From assembly GCA_014240285.1 (NCBI GenBank), contig JAAZXI010000012.1, positions 1 through 35,093 on the forward strand: a stretch of 35,093 bases of DNA. The letters are read 5' to 3'. Source of the DNA: Methanobacteriota archaeon. GTDB lineage: Archaea > Thermoplasmatota > Poseidoniia > Poseidoniales > Thalassarchaeaceae. The notes beneath the pieces are model-generated. The model was not told the DNA's origin and made no database searches. It saw only the letters and a list, made by a program, of their open reading frames with translations. Each line of letters opens with the position of its first letter. Position 1 is the first letter of the stretch. This document shows, piece after piece, positions 22,946 to 30,502 of the stretch. Made by a program: the position numbers and the translations under genes.

Positions 22946-23419
22946 ATGTTGGTCAGTGAAGATTACCCGTGGGGCAAGTTGCTGCGTGAGTACGCGACTT
23001 ACTGCGCAGTGGGGTGCATCAATGTCGCCGTATTCTTCGTTATCTACGACTGGCTCTATGACATTGTCCTAATCGAGCAGTACCGGGCAGCGAGCGCCTG
23101 GGCCGTGGCTTACTTCATCAGTTCATGGCAGGCTCACTTTCTGCATCGCTGGCTGACCTTCGAATCTCCACCCGAATACACGAAAAGTCTCTATGTGATG
23201 CTACTGATATACACCGTTCTATGGGCGATTTCCACCACCACGATAGCTTACTTCAGTGACACCCTAGGCTACAACCACCTGTACACATGGGCTGCCAACA
23301 CGGCCGCCTTCGGCTTCCTCGCCTTCCTCGCACTACGCATCTTCGCCTTCCCTCTGTCGGATGGCCGAATCTCACGCAAAGAACGCCTTGAGGAGTACAA
23401 AGAGCGGCGTAGGTCTTGA
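22946..23419 (+). CDS. GtrA-like membrane protein
   Basis: The 157-residue protein fits the GtrA-like family: four membrane helices, the first in a REYATYCAVGCINVAVFFVIY segment split here as YATYCAVGCINV and a second containing AYFISSWQAHFLHRWLTF, where the family has a conserved N/H-aromatic-R-x-W-F motif. The C-terminal tail is strongly basic and helical. GtrA-type proteins are thought to help move polyprenyl-linked sugars across the membrane, which would suit an archaeon with UppS and ManB nearby. It starts 7 bases after nnr and hisS follows by 24 bases. Confidence 0.78.
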   Translation: MLVSEDYPWGKLLREYATYCAVGCINVAVFFVIYDWLYDIVLIEQYRAASAWAVAYFISSWQAHFLHRWLTFESPPEYTKSLYVMLLIYTVLWAISTTTIAYFSDTLGYNHLYTWAANTAAFGFLAFLALRIFAFPLSDGRISRKERLEEYKERRRS

Positions 23420-23443
23420 AGTGGACTTGTTCGTGGCGCGGCC

Positions 23444-24700
23444 GTGACCCAAGGCGTACGAGGCACCAGGGACTTCTATCCTGAGGATATGAGGATACGC
23501 AACTGGCTATTCGACAACTTCCGCAGTGCCGCCCGCAGCCACGGATTCGAAGAGTACGACGCCCCGGTGCTGGAGCACGAGGAGCTGTACACCCGCAAGC
23601 AGGGCGAGGAGATTACACAGCAACTCTACAATTTCGAGGACAAGGGCGAGCGCAGGGTCGCCCTTCGTCCCGAGATGACACCATCCCTCGCGCGCATGGT
23701 GATGGCTAGGGCCGGTGCCTTACCTACTCCAATCAAGTGGTTCTCTATCCCACAGTGCTGGCGCTACGAGCGCACGCAACGCGGGCGCGGGCGCGAGCAC
23801 TACCAGTGGAATGTCGACATCTGGGGCAGCGATGCCCTCGAGGCTGATGTGGAACTGCTCTCAGTTCTAGTGAACTTCTTCGAGGGTGTTGGACTGACAG
23901 CTGACGACTTGGTCATAAAAATCAGCAGCCGCAAGGTGCTGGAGGAGGTTCTCGGCTCGTTGGGAATCTCCGGCGACGCCTTTGCCGCCACCTGCATCAT
24001 TGTCGACAAGATGGACAAGCTGTCCGAGGATGTTGTCGCAGCGCAACTGGCTGAGCAGGGACTCGGCGCTGACGCAGTGGCTACTATCCAGTCCACACTA
24101 GGTGTGGACGATTTGGACTCTCTTGCAACCGCACTCGGTGGCGACAGCGCGGCCGTTTCTGAACTTGCAGGACTGTTCGATCTCATTGATGCCTATGGCA
24201 TCGCTGACTGGGTTACCTTCGATGCTTCGGTGGTTCGCGGTCTTGCGTACTACACCGGCCCTGTCTTCGAGGCACATGACCGAGCAGGACAACTTCGCGC
24301 CATTTGTGGTGGTGGCCGCTACGACATACTCCTGTCGAGCCTAGGTGGCAAAGACATGCCAGCGACCGGCTTCGGCTTCGGCGATATGGTCATCATGGAA
24401 CTACTGATGGACAAGGGACTGGTCCCCGACCTGCCTTCAGGCAACGAGGATATCGTTATTGCAATCAGCGAGGATCTGCGCTCGGCTGCGATGTCTGTAG
24501 CTTCTAGACTCAGGGCAAGTGGTCGCTCGGTCGACCTTGTACTGGAAGACAAGCGCATGAAGTGGGCCTTCCGCCATGCCGATCGAACTGGTGCACAGAG
24601 GCTCGTGATGGTGATGCCCGATGAGTGGGCTTCTGGCAATGTGAGAATCAAGGATCTCGAAAGCGGCGAAGAGTCAGATATCGCCGTTGGCGATTTGTGA
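23444..24700 (+). CDS. hisS: Histidyl-tRNA synthetase
   Basis: This class II synthetase charges tRNA-His. The 418-residue product starts with QGVRGTRDFYPEDM, has motif 1 in the dimer interface, motif 2 with QCWRYERTQRGRGREHYQW, the histidine-specific LAYYTGPVFEAHD block, motif 3 with GFGFGDMV, and a C-terminal anticodon-binding domain ending in LVMVMPDEWASGNV. The start is GTG at 23444; no in-frame ATG lies closer to the conserved N-terminus. It ends convergent with the PGF-CTERM protein gene, whose stop codon begins at the next base. Confidence 0.96.
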   Translation: MTQGVRGTRDFYPEDMRIRNWLFDNFRSAARSHGFEEYDAPVLEHEELYTRKQGEEITQQLYNFEDKGERRVALRPEMTPSLARMVMARAGALPTPIKWFSIPQCWRYERTQRGRGREHYQWNVDIWGSDALEADVELLSVLVNFFEGVGLTADDLVIKISSRKVLEEVLGSLGISGDAFAATCIIVDKMDKLSEDVVAAQLAEQGLGADAVATIQSTLGVDDLDSLATALGGDSAAVSELAGLFDLIDAYGIADWVTFDASVVRGLAYYTGPVFEAHDRAGQLRAICGGGRYDILLSSLGGKDMPATGFGFGDMVIMELLMDKGLVPDLPSGNEDIVIAISEDLRSAAMSVASRLRASGRSVDLVLEDKRMKWAFRHADRTGAQRLVMVMPDEWASGNVRIKDLESGEESDIAVGDL

Positions 24701-25525
24701 TTACTCTTCTCGAGTGAATCTGCTGGCACCGACTGCAGCTAGTGCGAGTGCGCCGATACCTGCTACCAGGCCGAAGCCGGGAACCGCATCGGAGACAGCA
24801 CCACCGATTCCGCCCCCGTTATCACCGCCACCTTCTCCTGGAATGGTCTGGTTAACTACAGGGAACTCGACTTCAGCACTGTCATTACCAGGTGTATGGT
24901 AATACATCCTAAATGAACCACCACAGTAGAAAGCAAAACAGGGCAAGATGTTGTCATAACCAGGATATGAATACTCAACCCTAAGTTGAGGCTCCTCAGT
25001 GCGATTGAATCTAGTCATATTATTGTCAATATTGATATCCCAAATCACAGTGTCATCCTGACCGGATCTATCAACCGATGGAAACTCTTGTCTCGCAACT
25101 TCAAAAGTCCCTTTGTACAATGTTAGATTCAGATTCTCGCACTTCCGATCACCTGTACAATCACCATCAGCATCAATATTGAAATTTAGTAAAATCTGAA
25201 TAGTTCCATTCGAGTTAAGATACATATCTTCCTTGAATGACTCCTCCATTTTGCAAGTGTAGTCCATCTCAATTTGCTGCCCATTCTGATTTGGCCACAC
25301 TTCTTCCCCGTATCCTTGTTCGGCTGAACCAGTGGTATCATTCCCATCAAAGTGAGCAAAACAATTGCTTAGGTCATCATTTCCATAGATGTGCATGTGA
25401 GGGTTATCGACAGAGGGCTGTTTGGGATCTTGGACCGCATCCTGCGCGCTCGCGGGAGCGGCTATGGCAGACAGAGCGAGTAACAGAGCGAGTCCGAAGG
25501 CCTGTGCAGTACGTTGTGTCTGCAT
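24701..25525 (-). CDS. Secreted surface protein with PGF-CTERM sorting tail
   Basis: The 274-residue product has a clean signal peptide (MQTQRTAQAFG then an Ala/Leu core ending ASAQ at 28). The mature part is acidic with about nine Cys and seven NxS/T sequons (NDT, NGT, NLT, NMT, NRT, NDS, NQT). A Gly-rich linker leads to a C-terminal PGFG motif (P249), a hydrophobic helix, and a basic RFTREE end. This is the PGF-CTERM pattern processed by archaeosortase A, which swaps the tail for a lipid anchor. The 24.9-25.4 kb stretch is visibly richer in A/T than its neighbours. The start at 25525 follows GGGGGCGAAACC; longer frames would overlap ftsZ. Function unknown. Confidence 0.88.
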   Translation of the reverse strand: MQTQRTAQAFGLALLLALSAIAAPASAQDAVQDPKQPSVDNPHMHIYGNDDLSNCFAHFDGNDTTGSAEQGYGEEVWPNQNGQQIEMDYTCKMEESFKEDMYLNSNGTIQILLNFNIDADGDCTGDRKCENLNLTLYKGTFEVARQEFPSVDRSGQDDTVIWDINIDNNMTRFNRTEEPQLRVEYSYPGYDNILPCFAFYCGGSFRMYYHTPGNDSAEVEFPVVNQTIPGEGGGDNGGGIGGAVSDAVPGFGLVAGIGALALAAVGASRFTREE

Positions 25526-25577
25526 GGTTTCGCCCCCAATCTCCCCTGTTTGAGACTTACCCCGTTCTGGTCCAACC

Positions 25578-26693
25578 TCAATCGAACCGATGAAATCCTT
25601 CTTCCGGTGCACTGCGCGCCTTCCTTGAGATATTGAGGGCCTCTCCAAGCATATCCGCGCTCATCATCTCGCTCTCGAGCCGGCTATTGGCAACTCCGGT
25701 GATTATTGACATCACCTTGATGGTATCTCCGAAGGCCGGATCTTGCCTTGCTCCGAAGATGACGTTGGCATCTGGAGAGAGTCTTGCCGTCATCAAATCA
25801 CAGACCTGATTGGCCTGCTCTAGCGTCATGTACGGACCACCCGTAACGTGGATGAGAGCACCGGTCGCACCGTCTATCTCGATGTCGAGAAGCGGGTGGT
25901 TTAGCGACTCGTGGACGACTTCCTCCGGCCCCTGATCACTCTCGCCATAGAGCATCATCGTCACGCCCCCTCCCTTCATGATGGCTCGGACATCTGCGAA
26001 GTCGAGGTTAATCAGGCTCGGCAGGGTAATGGTCTCGACCACTCCCTTGACAATCTCGGCGATGAGCTGGTCCATGATACTGAAGGCCTCATCGAGAGGC
26101 AGGTTGGGCACGAAGTGGAGAAGCCTGTTGTTGTCCAGCACCAACACTGCGTCGGCCGCCTTCCTGAGCAACTCGAGTCCCTCGAGCGCTCTCTGCATTC
26201 TCTGTCTACGCTCGACTGAGAACGGAGTTGTTACGACGGCTACGACTAGGGCCCCGGAGCGCTTGGCTTCTTCTGCCACAATCGGAGCGATTCCGGTTCC
26301 GGTACCTCCGCCTAATCCTGCGGTCACAAATACTAGGTCAGCCCCACCGACTATCTTCGTGATGACATCTCTTCCTGCCTCGGCGCAGCGCCGTCCGGTA
26401 ATTGGGTCGCCCCCTGCACCAAGACCTCGGGTGATGTGTCTGCCGACCAGCAACTTCTGCATCGCTCTGGTGTGATCTAGGTGCTGCTTGTCAGTGTTGA
26501 TTGCGACGGTGACCGCTCCCTCGACACCGATGTGGGTAATCCGATTCATCGTGTTGTTGCCAGAGCCTCCACAGCCGCAGACTAGGATGCGCGGGTCTGG
26601 AGGTCCGTACGACTCGAGCTCTCTGTCAGTTAGCGCTGTTGGAATCCTACCGTCGGGTATCTGATCAATTATTGATGCCGGCGCCTCAACCAT
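25578..26693 (-). CDS. ftsZ: Cell division protein FtsZ
   Basis: FtsZ is the tubulin-like GTPase that forms the division ring. The 371-residue product has the GTP-binding loop CGCGGSGNNT (39-48), AINTDKQHL, the tubulin signature GGGTGTG (128-134), and the T7 loop N229-x-D231-x-x-D234 needed for GTP hydrolysis. The C-terminal tail after the core is short (about 25 residues). A 30-residue N-terminal extension is normal for archaeal FtsZ. It is transcribed away from tRNA-Tyr, with 156 bases between; a GGTTAAGAAGG element on the minus strand near 26755-26765 could be its TATA box. Confidence 0.96.
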   Translation of the reverse strand: MVEAPASIIDQIPDGRIPTALTDRELESYGPPDPRILVCGCGGSGNNTMNRITHIGVEGAVTVAINTDKQHLDHTRAMQKLLVGRHITRGLGAGGDPITGRRCAEAGRDVITKIVGGADLVFVTAGLGGGTGTGIAPIVAEEAKRSGALVVAVVTTPFSVERRQRMQRALEGLELLRKAADAVLVLDNNRLLHFVPNLPLDEAFSIMDQLIAEIVKGVVETITLPSLINLDFADVRAIMKGGGVTMMLYGESDQGPEEVVHESLNHPLLDIEIDGATGALIHVTGGPYMTLEQANQVCDLMTARLSPDANVIFGARQDPAFGDTIKVMSIITGVANSRLESEMMSADMLGEALNISRKARSAPEEGFHRFD

Positions 26694-26818
26694 CCATCCT
26701 ACCCCAGTGCATCCCTAGCATTGCTGCCTACTTCACGAAGTGCGTTTCTCAGCCTTCTTAACCGTTGAGGGGTATGACGGCCTGACCGAGGCGATTATCG
26801 AAGGCTCTCCGGAAAGCG

Positions 26819-26826
26819 AGATAAGC
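26819..26826 (+). promoter_or_regulatory. Probable TATA box for tRNA-Tyr
   Basis: AGATAAGC, preceded by purine-rich GGAAAGCG resembling a BRE, is centred about 27 bases before the tRNA 5' end. This is the expected archaeal spacing. Confidence 0.5.
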
Positions 26827-26849
26827 AGGAGGGCACTCCACTGGCATAA

Positions 26850-26953
26850 CCGTGCTTAGCTCAGTTGGCTAGAGCACCTGACTGTAGACTGGAAACACTT
26901 GGTTGTAGGCAGCCATCAGGGGGTCCCCGGTTCAAGTCCGGGAGCGCGGACCA
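26850..26953 (+). tRNA. tRNA-Tyr (anticodon GUA) with a 27-nt intron and encoded CCA
   Basis: The mature parts form a cloverleaf: acceptor CCGTGCT/AGCGCGG, D-arm GCTC/GAGC, anticodon stem CCTGA/TCAGG, T-arm CCCGG/CCGGG. The anticodon GTA is at 26884-26886. The anticodon loop is interrupted after position 37 by 27 bases (26888-26914), the canonical archaeal intron site cut by the splicing endonuclease at a bulge-helix-bulge. CCA (26951-26953) is encoded, unlike tRNA-Thr in this window. The exact exon edges can shift by one base because A occurs at both junctions. Confidence 0.92.
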
Positions 26954-26970
26954 ATAACTCTCTCAGATGC

Positions 26971-26975
26971 TTTTT
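26971..26975 (+). terminator. T-run terminator after tRNA-Tyr
   Basis: Five consecutive T bases occur 17 bases after the encoded CCA and before the eL15 promoter region. T-runs act as archaeal termination signals; this one is short. Confidence 0.4.
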
Positions 26976-26992
26976 GAGCAATGTGGGCAGAC

Positions 26993-27000
26993 TGATAAAG
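26993..27000 (+). promoter_or_regulatory. Possible TATA box for rpl15e
   Basis: TGATAAAG lies 37-44 bases before the rpl15e ATG in an otherwise G-rich leader. Position and composition fit a TATA box with a short leader. Confidence 0.35.
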
Positions 27001-27036
27001 GGGGGTTTGGTCGGCAGGCCGCAACGGGGTCTGACA

Positions 27037-27624
27037 ATGGGTGTTCAACAGCATGTTAGGTCATTGTGGAAGACCCCAAAGGCATCATTGCCACCTAGGT
27101 ATCGGCGTGACCGCATGGCGAGCTGGAGGCGAGAGCCTGTGTACCAGAGAATCGAGAGGCCAACCCGTATTGACGCCGCTCGTCGGGTCGGCTACAAGGC
27201 CAAGCAAGGAGTTGTAGTCGTTAGGACCCGTGTGCGCCGAGGGGGACTGCGCAAGAGCAAGGTCCACATGAAGCGCAAGCCATCCAAGTCAGGCATCAAG
27301 AAAATCACGATGGGCAAGTCGATTCAGCGCATGGCAGAGGAACGAGTCAACAGGCGCTACCCGAACCTCGAGGTACTCAACTCATACTGGGTAGGTCAGG
27401 ATGGAAAGAACAAGTTCTACGAGGTCATCATGCTGGATCCGTCACATCCCGTCATCAAGTCAGACAAGCAACTCGGATGGGTGTCTAGCGGCAACAGCCA
27501 CCGTGGGCGCGCGTTCCGTGGAAAGACCAGTGCCGGCAAGCGCGGGCGCGGTCTACTCAACAAGGGCAAGGGAGCCGAGAAACTGCGGCCCAGCCTGAAG
27601 GCCAACAAAAACCGCGGCAAGTAA
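27037..27624 (+). CDS. rpl15e: Large ribosomal subunit protein eL15
   Basis: The 195-residue very basic protein matches eL15 of archaea and eukaryotes. Marks are RMASWRREPVYQRIERPTR, DAARRVGYKAKQGVVVVRTRVRRGG (split over the conserved core), the NRRYPNLEVLNSYWVGQDGK segment typical of the family, and a Gly/Arg/Lys-rich tail. It binds 23S rRNA. ATG 27037 is preceded by GGGGTCTGACA; longer frames run back through the tRNA gene. In many euryarchaea eL15 is linked to RNA-processing genes; here it is followed by a PRC-barrel protein. Confidence 0.97.
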   Translation: MGVQQHVRSLWKTPKASLPPRYRRDRMASWRREPVYQRIERPTRIDAARRVGYKAKQGVVVVRTRVRRGGLRKSKVHMKRKPSKSGIKKITMGKSIQRMAEERVNRRYPNLEVLNSYWVGQDGKNKFYEVIMLDPSHPVIKSDKQLGWVSSGNSHRGRAFRGKTSAGKRGRGLLNKGKGAEKLRPSLKANKNRGK

Positions 27625-27673
27625 GCCCCCTTCGGCCGTCAGATTGATGCCTGTTCATTCTCGGCCACAGCCG

Positions 27674-27928
27674 ATGGCAGACCGTCAGGTGTCCGAGATT
27701 CGCGGGCTTCCCGTCATCATGCCTAGCGGAAGGCTGCTCGGAACAGTCCACGACACGGTCATCGACACAGACGGTTGGACCTGCACGCACATCTTCGTGG
27801 CCGACCCTCCCGCTGATTTGGTCGAGGGCAGAATCCACGTCGCGATTCCCTGGAACTGGGTCAGATCGATAGGCGATGTCGTGCTCCTGCGATGGTTCCC
27901 TTCAACCCCAATTCCTCGTAACCCGTGA
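27674..27928 (+). CDS. PRC-barrel domain protein
   Basis: The 84-residue product is a single PRC-barrel-like beta domain: EIRGLPVIMPSGRLLGTVHDTVIDTDG has the family form in which a conserved Gly precedes a strand describing how a parameter is set, with VAIPWNWVRSIGDVVLL in the second half. Such small proteins in archaea are linked to RNA metabolism and, in some lineages, cell division (CdpB), but no specific role can be given here. ATG 27674 is chosen as closest to the fold; TTG 27644 and ATG 27647 would add about ten residues and have equally weak binding sites. Confidence 0.75.
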   Translation: MADRQVSEIRGLPVIMPSGRLLGTVHDTVIDTDGWTCTHIFVADPPADLVEGRIHVAIPWNWVRSIGDVVLLRWFPSTPIPRNP

Positions 27929-28031
27929 AGCTACATCGCTCTACTCAGGCGTCTACCACTCTCTGAATCGCTTGAGCATAGGATGAACGCGACTGCGATA
28001 CGATTCAAAAGCAGGGGGTGAACCGTTCTGC

Positions 28032-30419
28032 GTGCGCCGAGCGTCCGCCACCCTACTAATCGCCCTGCTGCTGGTCAGTTCAGCACCTCTTACGCAGGCT
28101 GACTCGAAAGGCATCATCTCATGCATAAATGCAGACCTGTCGATGATGCCGGCAAGTTGGGATGCCGATGACCAGTCGTGCGTCAGGCTAGATCTGGGAG
28201 AACTGGAGCCCGGCGATACCCTGTCTTTCGATCTTACCACCAATTTGAATATCGACATACTCATGTTCTCTGTCAACTCAATATCAGTATACCAGAATGA
28301 GCAGGCCTACCGAAGCGACTCGATATGGGAGAGAAACTCCGTCTTTGAGGACTTCAATGGAACCGGTTCCTGGCACTGGACGGTACCTGACGATAGGGAG
28401 ATGACACGATGGTACCTCGTCCTCGACAACCTAGCTCACCCCCAAGACGCAGGTGGCGGCGCTCAGGGTGGCTCAATCGCAACCATCACACTTGACTCGG
28501 GAACAATCACTCCCGGGCCATTCACTCTTGCCGACACAATCGTCAGACTCGACCCCGGAGAGCACGCGGTTATGCACGGTCCGTTCGTGGTGGATGCGGG
28601 CACTCAGGTCAGGATGGAGGCCAACACCATGGAAGGCGCTCCCGACGTTTTCCTGATGACCTCATCGCAGGTGGCTCTGTACGAACAGGGCGGCACCACT
28701 GCAGCACGCGTCGAGGGCACAGACATGCTACTCATAATTCAGGACCGCGACATGGTCTGGATGGCCACAGAGAACTACGAGGGCGAGGACCTCTATCTGG
28801 TGGTTGATAATAGAGCAGGCCCCGCCGGGGGAGGTGCTGGAACTGGGGATATCGCAGTCACGGTGACACTCTCACTGACTCCGATTTTGGAACCGGTGAT
28901 TAGCAGCGATGTTTCACTCGAGATAGTCAACGTAGGCGACATCGTCACTCTAGACGCTACGCAGACACCGAACAACTCTGAGCAGATTCCCGAGTCTGGC
29001 TTCCACTGGGACACTAACGGAGACGGAACCGACGACACTGTAGGGTCGTCGGTGAATGTCAGCTGGTCGGACCCGACCAATGTCACCATCAGACTCACTG
29101 TAGTGGCGATAGATGCGCGCAGCTCCAGTTCGTACCAAATGATCGAAATCTCTGACATCTCCGAGCCTGAAGTGAGCATCGGTGTCTCTGCTATTTTGGA
29201 GCGCACTTACGGAGACGACGTAGTTCTAAGCGGGCAAGTGAGCGATAACTGGGGCATCTCTACGATCGAATGGCTCGTCGATGATGTTCTGATGCGAACC
29301 AACTCTGACAGCGACGAAGGAGCAACAGTGTTCAATCATCTGTTCAACTCCAGTTACACCGCTGGAATCCATACCATCACCCTGCGGGCCACCGACAACT
29401 CAGGCATGGTTTCCGAGGACAGTGCTACCATCAATCTGTACGACTCCACTCCCCCTGTCATCGGCATCTATCAGGAGGAGGTGACCCTGCTGATAGGGCA
29501 GACCTTCCGCTTCGAGGCCAACGTTAGCGATGGCGAGTCGAACAACCTACTGTTTTCTTGGGACTTCGATGACAGCACCGACTCTGATTCCGACGGCGAT
29601 CCGAGGAACGACGATGACGGCTTTGGCGACTCGGTGCTGTGGAGCTACGACGCCTCAGGCCCCGTGACCGTAGTTTGTCAGGTCGAGAACGATGCCGGCC
29701 TAGTTGCCGAGTTCGAGGTACTGGTCAATGTGCTCAGCGGCAATGAGGGTGATGAATCTGATCTGATGCAATTGGGAATCATGGCCGCAGGTGCCCTCAT
29801 AGTGGTGATTCTGATTGCCCTGGTGGCTTGGCGCGTCATGTCCAATCGAAGACTCGCAGCGATGATTGCCGAGGAAAATCAGTCCGAGCAGCCTGCATCC
29901 GCGCCGCCTTCGGCCGAGGAGCAGAAGGCCATGTGGGGTGGAGCAGAGTCCGCCGTGCAGATAGAGCAGCCCGCCCAGCAAGTCTTCGGCGATTTCTCAA
30001 GCGGGATGTCGGGGTCGACCCAAGGAATCTCCACTGCCATGGGAGAACCCGAGGGAGAGGAACTGGATCCTGACATCGCTGCGCTGCTGCAGTCATCAGG
30101 GGAATCAGCCTCTTCCGGTTCCGAAGTTGCGAGCAATCTACTCTCTGAGTTCGAGGATGAAGATGATGCGGTCGAGAGAGAGGACGTCGATTTCTCGCAT
30201 GATTCCCAGACAGATGAGACTGGCTCCAACTGGTCCCCTAGTGAGGACGAGGCCGAGGTCTTCCACCCGGAGGAGTCTGAGCCAGAGCCGAACCGCACCG
30301 TACGTCAGAACTGCTCTTCGTGCGATAAGAAGTTCGAGATTGAAATGCCACCCGGGGTCGACACTGCCAGGACGGCATGCCCTCACTGCGGCTCAATAGA
30401 GTCAGTTAGTTTGGAATGA
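28032..30419 (+). CDS. Membrane-anchored PKD-type surface protein with a cytoplasmic zinc ribbon
   Basis: The 795-residue product has a signal peptide (1-23), about 280 residues of beta-rich extracellular sequence, and three immunoglobulin/PKD-like domains (Asp-rich turns at D327 and D511). One membrane helix (about 582-604) is followed by a 150-residue acidic, Ser/Gln/Glu-rich cytoplasmic linker. The linker ends in a zinc ribbon C761xxC764-x18-C783xxC786 of the MJ0042 type. This topology places a possible nucleic-acid or protein-binding finger inside the cell under an extracellular adhesion-type region. The start is GTG with AGGGGGTG 11 bases upstream; signal peptide Arg residues follow at once. 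No homolog with known function is recognised. Confidence 0.85.
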   Translation: MRRASATLLIALLLVSSAPLTQADSKGIISCINADLSMMPASWDADDQSCVRLDLGELEPGDTLSFDLTTNLNIDILMFSVNSISVYQNEQAYRSDSIWERNSVFEDFNGTGSWHWTVPDDREMTRWYLVLDNLAHPQDAGGGAQGGSIATITLDSGTITPGPFTLADTIVRLDPGEHAVMHGPFVVDAGTQVRMEANTMEGAPDVFLMTSSQVALYEQGGTTAARVEGTDMLLIIQDRDMVWMATENYEGEDLYLVVDNRAGPAGGGAGTGDIAVTVTLSLTPILEPVISSDVSLEIVNVGDIVTLDATQTPNNSEQIPESGFHWDTNGDGTDDTVGSSVNVSWSDPTNVTIRLTVVAIDARSSSSYQMIEISDISEPEVSIGVSAILERTYGDDVVLSGQVSDNWGISTIEWLVDDVLMRTNSDSDEGATVFNHLFNSSYTAGIHTITLRATDNSGMVSEDSATINLYDSTPPVIGIYQEEVTLLIGQTFRFEANVSDGESNNLLFSWDFDDSTDSDSDGDPRNDDDGFGDSVLWSYDASGPVTVVCQVENDAGLVAEFEVLVNVLSGNEGDESDLMQLGIMAAGALIVVILIALVAWRVMSNRRLAAMIAEENQSEQPASAPPSAEEQKAMWGGAESAVQIEQPAQQVFGDFSSGMSGSTQGISTAMGEPEGEELDPDIAALLQSSGESASSGSEVASNLLSEFEDEDDAVEREDVDFSHDSQTDETGSNWSPSEDEAEVFHPEESEPEPNRTVRQNCSSCDKKFEIEMPPGVDTARTACPHCGSIESVSLE

Positions 30420-30436
30420 TTCGCTTACGATCCTGA

Positions 30437-30443
30437 TTTTTTT
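30437..30443 (+). terminator. T7 run after the PKD gene
   Basis: Seven consecutive T bases lie 17 bases after the PKD gene stop codon, the usual form of an archaeal intrinsic terminator. It implies that the following large gene has its own promoter. Confidence 0.5.
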
Positions 30444-30462
30444 GATGCAGAGCAGGTTCCAG

Positions 30463-30499
30463 TAGGGCAATACCCTATAGCGCACCTCTAGGAGGTGCG
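30463..30499 (+). promoter_or_regulatory. Tandem stem-loops burying the ribosome binding site of the 1461-residue protein
   Basis: TAGGG (30463-30467) pairs with CCCTA (30473-30477) around five bases. Three bases later CGCACCTC (30481-30488) pairs perfectly with GAGGTGCG (30492-30499) around TAG. The second stem contains the whole GGAGGTG ribosome binding site, and the ATG is at 30503. CCCTATAG at 30473-30480 could instead be a TATA box for a leaderless transcript. The pairing is visible; the mechanism is inferred. Confidence 0.5.
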
Positions 30500-30502
30500 A
30501 GC

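Noticed and set aside
26899-27036. An upstream extension of rpl15e through the tRNA-Tyr gene
   Set aside because: The extension translates tRNA sequence; eL15 proteins start at the MGVQQH-type segment with the binding site at 27037.
27964-28007. 7-base inverted repeat TGAATCG/CGATTCA before the PKD gene
   Set aside because: The loop is 30 bases and the ribosome binding site is outside the stem, so it does not match the two hairpins reported; chance is likely.
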